A DNA stretch of 64,000 bases, taken from positions 62,001 through 126,000 of the forward strand of contig MCFH01000063.1 in assembly GCA_002104945.1 (NCBI GenBank), read 5' to 3'. This DNA is from Piromyces finnis (Eukaryota > Neocallimastigomycota > Neocallimastigomycetes > Neocallimastigales > Neocallimastigaceae). A program made the position numbers and the translations under genes. Numbering within the stretch: the first letter of the stretch is position 1; the number at the start of each line of letters is the position of its first letter. The notes under the pieces are model-generated. The model worked only from the letters and a program-made list of their open reading frames with translations, was not told the origin of the DNA and did not search any database. Below are positions 25,262 to 34,726 of the stretch, one piece after another.

Positions 25262-26406
25262 ATCAAAAGTATAATTCGTAAATAAAATTGAAATTAAATA
25301 AAAAAAAAAAAAGAGTTACTTTTATTTTTTAATAATACAAATAGAAGTAAGGTGAATCAATTTTTTTTTCTTTAATTTTTATTTAAAAAATTGAAAAAAA
25401 AAAAATCACCATATAAAAAAATGATCCTATTTATATTTTAGCCAACATAAAAAAAAAATAATAAAAAAAGTTAAAAAAAAATATTTAAAAACAACTTTTT
25501 TAATGTCGCGTTACCAATAAAATAATAGTTAAAAAAAAAAAAAAAGAAAATTGTCAAAATGTATATAATACAATTCAATATGTATTGACAACAATATAAT
25601 ATATCCAAATTTATCTGGGCATTAAATGCCTTGATTTTTATTAATACTAGTTTTTTTTTTTTATTTTATTTGAAAAATAAATTCAAATGTTGAATTTCTT
25701 TGTAACCTTGCCTTTATGTATAAAAATAAAAATAAAAAAAAAAAAATAAAAAAAAAAAAAAAATAAAAGAATAAAAAAAATTAAAAAAAAAATAGGTATA
25801 AAAATTAAAAAGTTTCTTTCTTTTAAAATATAATATTATAATATATATAAAAAAAAGGAAATTGTTTCTATTTAAAAATACTTTTTTATTAGTAGTAGTA
25901 AAAACTTTTTTTTTTGTTTCCTTTTTTTACCTTGAAAACTTTTAAAAATATTTTGATTTTCATTTTGCTTTTTTAATTTAAAATATATTTTTTATATTAA
26001 ATTAAATTAAAATTTTATTGGCCAATTTTTTTAATTTTCTAAATGAAATAAAATGAAATAGGCCGTTTTTTTTTTTTTTTTTTTTTTTTTTGAATTTTCA
26101 TGTTATAAATAAAAAAAAGTTACTTTTTATCTTTTTTTTATAAACTAAATAAAAGATATCTTTAGAAGAAAATAAAAAAAAAGACCATGAACATATATTG
26201 TTATATTTATTTATTTATTTATTTATTCAAAATTATAAACTATACAATTTAAAAAATAAAAGAAATGAAATGAAATTATTTTTTTTTTATTCGATAGAAA
26301 ATATATATAAAAAAAAAAAAAAATTTTTTTTTTAATTAGACATATTGTGCGGAATATTTTAAAATATGGAAAATATAAACTTTTTTTTTTTTCGACTATT
26401 TAAAAC
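25262..26406. other. AT-rich region between convergent genes
   Basis: Dense poly-A/T tracts, several with A or T runs over 20 bases. It contains the 3' ends of the CotH and pectate lyase genes. Nothing else seen. Confidence 0.55.
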
Positions 26407-28065
26407 TTAATTCCAAATTTTGGAACAAATGTTATTAATTTCAATACATTTTTCATAATTATTTTCTTGAGTTTGGGAATAACATTGGGAAAGATTGTCA
26501 TAACATTCAAAGGCCTTTTTGGATTTACATTCATAGGCTTGAGGTTCACAACTGAGATAATATTCCATAGATGATTCATTATTATTGATTGGTTGGGATT
26601 CAGATTCTGAGATGGATGGATAGGTTTCTGATCCGAGAGCAGGGTTAACAGGTTCAACTGGATTAGTTTCTACCAATGGATGATCATTTGATTCATTGTC
26701 CATACCAAACATCCAAGAAGGAACTTTATTAATTAAATCATTAACAGCATCAATATTTTCAACAACGTCATAATCATAAAATTCACGTGGATCAAAGACA
26801 TCTGTAGTGAAGGAAGCATTTACCCAAGCTGGATTCGTTTTTCCATTAGCAGCATTTTGAGCCATCTTAGTTTTAACCTTTAATTTAAAAGATTTTTCGG
26901 CAAGTCCGTCAATATTTAAAGTTTGACCATTGAATTCAGAACCAATATCATGGAATATATATCCACCATAACTATAAACAATAATATCATTGGTAGCTGG
27001 GATTTCTTCATTACCTGCATAATGGAATGAATTATATTCAGAAAGAACATTGGATTCAACTCCTAAACCAATAAAGTATTGTGGAAAGACATTATCATCA
27101 TGGAAATAATTGTCTACGGTTAAAGATTCATAGGCTTCATTGAACGTTTCGGCATAGTAATAATTATTAAATACATGGACCTTACCAAAACGTACACGTG
27201 GCATACGTTCATTGCAATTAATAAAAACATTGTTGTATATGGTGACCTTTAAATGATCACGATCAGTTTGACGACTATCACTGTTACCAATTAACATGGT
27301 TTTTTTATGGTTTTCAAAACGATTATTTGAAATGGTAATGTAGTCTGCCGCATCAACAACATCCAAAAGACCATCATGAGTTTCAACATAATGTCCAAAA
27401 ATTTTTGGATTGGTATTTACACCCTTGGAACCATCACCTAAATAACAATTATCCACCCATACATTGGTAGCATTTTTAATTACAATAGCATCATATTCTG
27501 CATTCCAAGAACCGTGTATACCATCGGTTGGATCCCATTCTGGGAAATAATCATTTGGTGCTTCAATAGATAAATTTTTAATGATGACATTTTCAGTATG
27601 TCTAATTTGAAGAGAAAGTTCTTCTAATCTAGCATCATTACCATTACCAATAATAGTTGTATTTGGTGTGACATCAACATGAATTTGTTGATTTTGAATA
27701 GGACGACCTTGAAGACGAAGTTCTTCGATTTGATTACATTCTGGGGTATCTAACCATTGACTACCATCTTCAGTAAAACAAGCTACATATTTATCAAAAC
27801 TAAAACCCGGAATTAAATTTCCAAAGTTCATGATACTACCGTCATCAAGAGTAATACCGTTAATTGGACCATCAATATAAATAATTTTAGGATCATTTAC
27901 ATTACCATGATTATATAAAGCATCTTTAAATTCTTTAAAAGTAGAAACGTGATATTCTACACCTCCTTGACCACCAGTTGTATTTTTACCCCAACCTATT
28001 GGACTGGAAGCTTTTACCACAATACCAGTTAATAATAATCCAAAATTGATGGATAAAAATTTCAT
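26407..28065 (-). CDS. Secreted pectate lyase, polysaccharide lyase family 1
   Basis: 552 residues, single exon, ATG at 28065. Residues 1-19 are a signal peptide (MKFLSINFGLLLTGIVVKA). The parallel beta-helix lyase domain covers about 20-430. PL1 hallmarks: NTTIIGNG, VWVDNCYLG (in place of the usual vWiDH), THDGLLDV and DYITISNNRF for calcium binding, HKKTMLIG, and RMPRVRFG, which fits the catalytic R-x-P-x-x-R followed by FG-VHVFNNYY. The enzyme cleaves polygalacturonate by beta-elimination, outside the cell. After a Pro/Glu/Ser-rich linker (about 455-500) the last 50 residues contain six cysteines (SCEPQAYEC, FECYDNLSQC, KCIEINNIC). There is no dockerin, so it may be free or held by the tail. 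It is convergent with the CotH-dockerin gene, consistent with a plant-wall-degradation neighbourhood. Confidence 0.92.
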   Translation of the reverse strand: MKFLSINFGLLLTGIVVKASSPIGWGKNTTGGQGGVEYHVSTFKEFKDALYNHGNVNDPKIIYIDGPINGITLDDGSIMNFGNLIPGFSFDKYVACFTEDGSQWLDTPECNQIEELRLQGRPIQNQQIHVDVTPNTTIIGNGNDARLEELSLQIRHTENVIIKNLSIEAPNDYFPEWDPTDGIHGSWNAEYDAIVIKNATNVWVDNCYLGDGSKGVNTNPKIFGHYVETHDGLLDVVDAADYITISNNRFENHKKTMLIGNSDSRQTDRDHLKVTIYNNVFINCNERMPRVRFGKVHVFNNYYYAETFNEAYESLTVDNYFHDDNVFPQYFIGLGVESNVLSEYNSFHYAGNEEIPATNDIIVYSYGGYIFHDIGSEFNGQTLNIDGLAEKSFKLKVKTKMAQNAANGKTNPAWVNASFTTDVFDPREFYDYDVVENIDAVNDLINKVPSWMFGMDNESNDHPLVETNPVEPVNPALGSETYPSISESESQPINNNESSMEYYLSCEPQAYECKSKKAFECYDNLSQCYSQTQENNYEKCIEINNICSKIWN

Positions 28066-29040
28066 TTTAAAACTTTTTTTGTTTAACTAAATCTATATGA
28101 AATTAATAAACAAGTAAACAAAAAAAAAAGTTTTTTTTTTATTATTTTATATAAAGTTTTAAAATTATTTTTTAATATATTATTATTATATTAAATTTCA
28201 ATTCTTTTGACAAAGTTATAATAAAAAAAAAAATAAGCCATCCATTGGAAAAGAAATTTTTAGAGCGGCACATTTCATTAATTAAAAAATAAATTAAATT
28301 TTATTATTAAAAAAAGGAACAAAAAGAAATGATTTAAAAAAGTATAACTATCTTATAATAACTATCTTTTAAATAATTATTAGATAATTGTAGGAAAAAA
28401 AAAAAAACTCTATAATTATTTTATAAAGAGAAAAGTTGTTATAGTATTTATAATTAGATGTAAATAGAATAATTTCTTTTTTTTTTTTCTATACAATCAT
28501 ATTTGCTTTTTATTTCTTTTTTATGGTATTTTATATGATATATAAAGTTGTACAACTTTTTTTGTTTCCCAGTAAAATAAACTTTAGAATAAAACTATAC
28601 AAGAAAAAAGTAAAGTTTATTTTTCTTGTATAGTTTTATTCTATAGAATTAATATAAAGCAACAAAAGTTCATTTTAATGATATTTATTTAAATTTCTTT
28701 TATTAACAAAGGATAAAAAGAAAAGATTGAAATCTTTGAATACCTTTTATATCTATATAATGGAAATTTAAAGATACTTTTAAAAGTTTTTTTTCTTTCT
28801 TTCACCTACTAAATAGATAACTTTTTTTATTCTTGTTCTTGTGTAACATGTTACGTATTAATTTTTCATATTAAAATCATTATATAACCCTAATAAATTA
28901 ATTAATGACTAATAATAATAAGAAATAAAATTGAGGCCTATTTTCATAAAGGAAAAAGAAAAACAACTTTTTAACAATAGAATGATGGTGATGGTGATGA
29001 TAGAAGGATTATATTAATAATAGAAAAAATAATTAGAAAT

Positions 29041-29079
<39 letters not shown>

Positions 29080-30422
29080 TTTTTTTACCGTTTTTTTTTT
29101 TTTAAATATAAAATACAAAAAAAATAAAATTCATTTTTTATTATTAATTAATTTCATTTAATTTATTTAAAACAATGGAAAATTTAAATATGAAATAAAA
29201 TTTTAAATTTTTTATATTCTCTTTTTTTATTACTTTTAAACTTTTTTTTTTAGAAATTTACTAATAAAAGTAGGTTATTTTATGCTAGAAAAAAGTTTTA
29301 TTTATATATATAAAAAAATATTCATCTTTTTTTTTATTTTATAATAAAATAAAAAGGAAATAAAAAAAAGAAACAAATATTAAAAAAACAAAAAAAAATA
29401 TTCTTGTAACACCTAAAATTAATGAAATACAGAAAAAATAATTTTTATTTTAAACTTTATTAATTATTAAAATTAAAGTGACATGAAACAAAATGATTAT
29501 TTTTTAATTAAATATAAAAAGTGTAAAACAAATAAAAAATCGACTTTTAATACTAATAAAAATACTTTGATAAAAGTGGAGGTTTTTTTTATTTTATTTT
29601 ATTAATAATATAGAAAAGAGGAAAAAAAAAAAAAAAGAATGATTTATATATAAAAAAAAATAGTTGTTTTTGAAAACAAAAAAAAAAGCTTCAACAACTT
29701 GTTATTTATTAATAAATTTAAACAACATTAAATTAAAATATTTAAAGGGACCTAACAGATAAAATTATTTTGAAAATTAAATAGTGTTAAATTAAAATAA
29801 ATAGATTTATACATTTACATATACTTTTTTTTTTAAGCATAAAAAAAATGCCATAAATCAATTGAACCTTTTTTACTTTTTTTACTTTTAAAAAATATTT
29901 ATATATAAATGATGATGAATGATAATAATCTAGTAAATGATCATCTTTTTTTTTTTTTTTTGGAGGATGGTAAAAAGTCTGATATAAGAATTCTATGTTT
30001 TTTTCCCTTTAATTTATTTCATTATGAAACGCTTTTTACACTCCTACTTATTTCATTAAATTCATCCAAATTTCTTTATTAAACAATCCGGAAAAGTCTT
30101 CTCAACCTTTATTAAAAGTTTAAAGGTCTTTCTGAATATGTTATTGATCAACTACTATTTTATATTTCTTACAGTTAATATTTATGTTCCTTAGATGATA
30201 TAATAGATACTCATGTTTCAAGCAAAGTTTGTGTTAATTTAGTTCTTTCAAACTCCAAATATTTTTCAAATATATTTAATTATTCATCTTGATATAAAAA
30301 TAATATGTGACTTAAACATATTATTATATTAGTAATTTTTCCTAATATTAAATTTATATAGATTCATTATAATATTAATTATTTCTACAATGTATAAGAA
30401 TATAATGTAAATGTACGACAAA
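28066..30422. other. AT-rich region upstream of the pectate lyase
   Basis: It contains the pectate lyase promoter (leftward), a 24-bp perfect foldback at 28585-28643 and an ATTT run at 29039-29084. No gene was recognised. Confidence 0.55.
28585..28643. repeat. Perfect 24-bp inverted repeat with 11-nt loop
   Basis: Arms 28585-28608 and 28620-28643 are exact reverse complements. The repeat is 520 bp upstream of the pectate lyase start codon. It may be a small foldback element remnant or an RNA hairpin in the 5' region. Confidence 0.8.
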
Positions 30423-30708
30423 TGTAATATCATGTAATGTAAAAGAGTATTGTAAATGAATGATCCATATAGTTCCAGCCTTATAATTGGACAATTAATT
30501 ATTAAGTAAGCCTCATTAGTATAAATAGACTAGAATAAATATTATTAAAAAGGGCTTCTTGTTTTAGTTAGAATTTTAATATTTGACAACGACAGAACGT
30601 TTTAGTATTTAGACAGAATAGAAATATTGGAACGTTATAAATAAAATTATTAATAAAATATATATTAATTAAAGTTTAATTCTTTCTACATAAAATTAAC
30701 CCGTATCA
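30423..30708 (+). repeat. Putative 5' LTR of element G
   Basis: Begins TGTAATATC and ends CGTATCA, four bases before a TGG-type primer site. It contains TATAAATAG. No second copy lies in the window to confirm the ends, so the left boundary is a guess. Confidence 0.35.
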
Positions 30709-30711
30709 ACT

Positions 30712-30728
30712 TGGTGGAGATATCGGAG
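30712..30728 (+). other. Putative tRNA primer-binding site of element G
   Basis: TGGTGGAGATATCGGAG starts with TGG, the complement of a tRNA CCA end, in the expected place just after the LTR. The remaining bases could pair with a tRNA acceptor/T-arm. The tRNA was not identified. Confidence 0.4.
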
Positions 30729-31234
30729 ATAGAAAGAATAGTGTTTTTCGATTTTTTTTTTAAAAAAAAAAAAAAAAAAAGTTTTATTGTTATTTTCTTC
30801 CTTTACTACTTAGAAGTAGAAAAGGATATAAAAAGTTATTATTCTTTTAATAATATAATATAATTAAGTAGTTTATACTAGACAGCTACAACGCTTGCGT
30901 ATAAATTATTAAAGTTTAGTATATTTACTCCAGTTATTTATTGAGGTTATTTAAGAGTTGGTAACTACCATATCAGTTCTTAAATATTCATTAGGAGAGT
31001 AGAGCGCTTCCGGCAGCTATTAAAGAAATATCACCATTCTAACCCACTGTTAGAATAAAGTATTTATTAGTGAGAGCCCGAAGTGGAGGTCGAAAACTAA
31101 ACTTGATAAATAAAATATATTAAATAATTAGTTTGTTATATTATTTTCAGTTAAATAAGTAAAAAAAAAAAAAAAAAAAAAATTTTTGTTTACTCATTAA
31201 TACCTAACCCTTTAAATTTCAGTAAATTTTTGCT

Positions 31235-32182
31235 ATGGCTAATAGATCTTCGTATTATAGACTTCCTATCTTGGACAAAACCCATTGCAACGAAGATGTG
31301 TGGAAATGTCAGATGGAAGCATGGTTTTCTAGAGAAGGCATTGTTGATGAGAATGAAAAGTTCGATACCATTGTCGGTTGTATCGATTTCCCAGAAATTG
31401 TTGATGAACTAATTAGGTTTGAACGCATGTGGAACAGGCCACCCTCTTTGGATGAATGTATGCCATCAATTAGGAATAGGTTAGCCTATTGGAACAACAA
31501 ACAGGATGGTTTTCGCCGATTAAAGATTATGGTCATTCGTCCTGGAGAAACAGTGGATGAATTCAATAATAGGTTTTTGGACCTTTACCATTCTTTGGAT
31601 ACGGAATATCGCCCCAGAGTTTCTGTGTACGACTATATGCATGCTATCCGTAGTCGTCCAGAATTACAACATGCCCTCACCATTCGCGAGCCCGCAACTA
31701 TTGATGAGGCTTGCCAAACTGCAAAGAACCATGAATACTGGAAAGAATACGCCTCTTATTCCAGTAGCTTTACTCCTGGTTATAATCCTCATGGTGCTTA
31801 TACACCACAGTATCGTCCGATGGATAGTCATTATTCCAATCCTAACCCTTATTCTTATGGATATTCCAATAATTCCAGTTACAATTATCCCTCAACAACG
31901 GTTGCTCCTGTCCAGGCTCCTGGACCTAGTTACTCAGATCCTTATTTCAACAACAGGCCTCCTGCACCAATGGGTGATGGTTATGCCACTTATCATCAAT
32001 CTGAATATTACACTCCTTATCCTGCTTATAATTCTCCAAATCAGTATCAAAACAGGTATAATTCATCTTACAATCAGCCTAGGAATACCCTTCATGCGTC
32101 TGGTAACTTTTCCCAAAAAGTGTGTTATCGCTGCCATCAACCAGGACACCTCCAAAAAGACTGTGGTCGTTTAAATCACTAA
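31235..32182 (+). CDS. Gag of element G with CCHC zinc knuckle
   Basis: 315 residues. The first 170 form a helical capsid-like region (WKCQMEAWFSREG, MVIRPGETVDEFNNRFLDLY), typical of retrotransposon gag. A Tyr/Pro/Ser/Asn-rich segment follows. The C-terminus is a nucleic-acid-binding knuckle, CYRCHQPGHLQKDC, of C-x2-C-x4-H-x4-C type. It forms the particle and packages element RNA. The ATG at 31235 is the first in frame; another ATG at 31230 is in a different frame. The stop lies four codons after the knuckle and directly behind a frameshift heptamer. Gag itself is intact although the element is truncated. Confidence 0.85.
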   Translation: MANRSSYYRLPILDKTHCNEDVWKCQMEAWFSREGIVDENEKFDTIVGCIDFPEIVDELIRFERMWNRPPSLDECMPSIRNRLAYWNNKQDGFRRLKIMVIRPGETVDEFNNRFLDLYHSLDTEYRPRVSVYDYMHAIRSRPELQHALTIREPATIDEACQTAKNHEYWKEYASYSSSFTPGYNPHGAYTPQYRPMDSHYSNPNPYSYGYSNNSSYNYPSTTVAPVQAPGPSYSDPYFNNRPPAPMGDGYATYHQSEYYTPYPAYNSPNQYQNRYNSSYNQPRNTLHASGNFSQKVCYRCHQPGHLQKDCGRLNH

Positions 32183-32203
32183 ATGGAGGTCGATCCACCT
32201 CCA
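32170..32203 (+). promoter_or_regulatory. -1 ribosomal frameshift signal at the gag-pol junction of G
   Basis: Slippery heptamer T TTA AAT at 32170-32176, in the correct phase with gag codons TTA AAT. A 7-nt spacer holds the gag stop. Then comes a perfect 7-bp hairpin, TGGAGGT (32184-32190), 6-nt loop, ACCTCCA (32197-32203). The -1 frame runs on without a stop into pol. Confidence 0.8.
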
Positions 32204-32415
32204 GTAACCAAATGGGTCACTCACCATCGGAATCTACGGTCAAAAAGGATATAATTGCTGTAGCTAAAAGGAAATTAGACCCTACAGATGAGGAGGAATC
32301 AGCTCAAACGAAGAGACGCAACTCGCTCACCTCCTCGAATTCTGATACTACTACTCCTCTTACATCTCCGGTGAGCTCACAACCATCTCAGACACGCCCC
32401 CAGGCGAATCTTCCC
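32176..32415 (+). pseudogene. N-terminal fragment of pol of element G
   Basis: About 80 codons in the -1 frame relative to gag, rich in Ser/Thr/Pro with a basic patch (KDIIAVAKRKLDP, AQTKRRNS). It breaks off at QANLP, where the sequence turns into AT-rich DNA and reaches a stop at 32433. It is a pol leader region without recognisable protease or RT. Confidence 0.6.
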
Positions 32416-33192
32416 TGTAAAATATTGTATTAATAGAATAATGTATCTAATACGTATTTAAAATAATGTACAATGTATTGAATTAATGTACCGTAAATCT
32501 TTACAAGATTTATATCACAATACATTAACATAAATCTATGTGAAATCTAAAGTTACGATAAAATAATGTATTACAATACATTAACATAAATTTATGTAAA
32601 TTTAATTTTATGATAAGATAAAGTTTTTGATGATAAAATAAATTTTTTAAATTAAATAATTTTTAACCAATAAATATTTTAGATAAGAAAAAATTTTTTT
32701 TATAAACTAAGCCTCAAAATTAGAAATAAATAAATTAAATATATGTTTGAAATATAATCAACCATATAGTAAATAAATCAAAACTTTATTTTAAGTTTAG
32801 AAAATTCTTTAGTAAATAAATTGAATTTAAATAGTTTAATACAAATAAATTCTTTTAATAAATGCATAAATGTAAACAATGTAAAATTATAATATTAAAG
32901 CATGTATATTAGAATTTATTCAATTTATTTAAAAAGTATAAATAAAGAAAATTTTTCAACTATTGAAACGATAGTTGGAAAATCGTATAGTTTAGTTATA
33001 TAGTTAGTTTAGATTATTAGTTTTAATTTAATTAGTTAATAATCGATTACCTAGTGAGGGCTCTGGTGAAATAACCTTCACGGTAAAGTAATCAACGGTT
33101 GTTTTAGTTTAGTTTAGCTTAATATAATTTAATAAATAAAAAGTTTAATAATTAATAAATTTATAACTAGTGTTTAGTTTAGTTAGTGTATA
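32416..33192. other. LTR-like AT-rich segment between elements G and A
   Basis: Starts TGTAAAATATTG exactly where G is broken and runs to the left LTR of A. It contains TATAAATAAAG at about 32939, a hairpin with arms CAACTAT/ATAGTTG at about 32958-32977, and a less AT-rich patch at 33047-33103. This looks like another LTR that cut G and was itself hit by A. It has no second copy here to prove it. Confidence 0.35.
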
Positions 33193-34324
33193 TGTTAAGT
33201 TTTTGGGTTTGGTTATGCGGCCAGGTCAGAATGTTATTAATTATATAGTAAAAATGTTTTTTAAGAAATTAAATTTAATTATAAAATAACACCTTAAACT
33301 CCCAAATGAAAAATTAAAAATTTATATTTACTTTAAAATAACTTTTTATAAATTTTTTATTTATTTAATAATAATAATATAAATGATATTATAAGTAACT
33401 ATATAATTAAGATTATAACTATAATCTTTACAAAGAATTAAAATCGAATTCAATTCATTCTCTTTTATATTCTTTGTTCAGATTATTAAATTGATATTAA
33501 TAAGAATAAAGTATTACATGTAATATATTAGTAATATAATTAAATAAGTAATAAGATTGTTTGTTTGTTTGTTTGTTTGTCATGACATAAAATAAAATAA
33601 ACATATGATTAATCATTTAAACAGTTGATCCTAATTAGTAATTATAAAAACTATTCAATTAATAATTCATCATTATTAATTGATATTACCATAACATATT
33701 TGTTATAATTAAATAATTATTATTTTCAAAATTATTTCTAATAAAACTTGCCGTTAACCTATTTTATAATAATTAAGATTATTTAATTTATAGGTGTTAA
33801 CTGTTACACCTAAATGGGTCTAGTTCTATTTTTAGTAACAATCGTTATCATTAATTAAATTAATATAACTAAAATTCCTATTGATATATTTTTAATTTCA
33901 TCAAGTCATAAGAAATATTTATGATCCATACTTGATATCATATTGATTTTAATTTACCTAATAAAATCTTTAAATAATCATAACTTCCTTAAATGATCAG
34001 TTAGAAGGACCGCGATTGTACCAAATTGTAGCTTTCTTCCTAAGCTTTCCAATAAACCTAGTTTCATCACCGTAGCACTTACAGCCGTAGCGATCGTTTT
34101 TGGCGAGTTACACCTTATTTCGTACTTGCTTATTTTTGGTTAAGGGTTATAGTGTATTGATATTAAATTTTTGAAATCATAACCCTTTCACTGAATCAAA
34201 ATTTAAAAGGTGACTTTTAAAAGTGTTTTAAAATAATTATTGAAATTATTTAATTATAATTATTATGTTTAATTAATTATAGATATTATCTGAATTTGTT
34301 TTAAATCCAGTTAATATCTTCACA
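33193..34324 (-). repeat. 3' LTR of element A, 1132 bp
   Basis: Starts TGTTAAG and ends TCTTCACA (TG..CA). It is followed by a pyrimidine tract (purine-rich in the sense strand, GGGAGGGCG), the polypurine tract. It includes TATAAAAG on the sense strand (33462-33469). Confidence 0.9.
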
Positions 34325-34337
34325 ACGCCCTCCCTAG

Positions 34338-34360
34338 GAATTCGTATTCCAGACGAATTC
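34338..34360 (-). promoter_or_regulatory. Hairpin next to the polypurine tract of A
   Basis: Stem GAATTCG/CGAATTC with 9-nt loop TCTGGAATA in the sense strand, 13 bp inside the 3' LTR. Element B has the same structure at the same place. Confidence 0.6.
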
Positions 34361-34726
34361 TATGAACTGGAGCGAAAAGTAAAAATTTTTGATTTTAAAA
34401 AAATTTTTTCGAGAGGAAGTAATAATTTCAAAAGGTCACTTGGCCATTGTGAGATTTTTGAAATTTCACTTTTTGAAAAATTTTCTTGTAGATAAAATTT
34501 TAATAATAAAATTGATACTGCAGATTTTGAATATGAAAATAAAAATAAAAAAATAATAAAGTTTTAATATGATAATTGAAAAATATTTGGTGTAAAAATT
34601 TTGAAATGTTGAAATTTCAAAATTTTGTGATGAGTTAAATTTCGAAATTTAGTTGTTATAAAAATATTTTGTAAATGGTGTAAAAGTTATTTTTAGAGAA
34701 TTATTGACTTATTAATATTATTTTAA

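Larger units (their letters stand above)
30423..32415 (+). mobile_element. Element G: 5' part of an LTR retrotransposon, cut off in pol
   Basis: Order: putative LTR with TATAAATAG at about 30519, a tRNA-type primer site, a 500-nt leader, gag, a -1 frameshift signal, and the first 80 codons of pol. Pol is then replaced by unrelated AT-rich DNA beginning TGTAAAATATTG at 32416, so protease, RT and integrase are missing. The base composition is clearly less AT-rich than its surroundings. The second LTR is absent. Confidence 0.7.
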
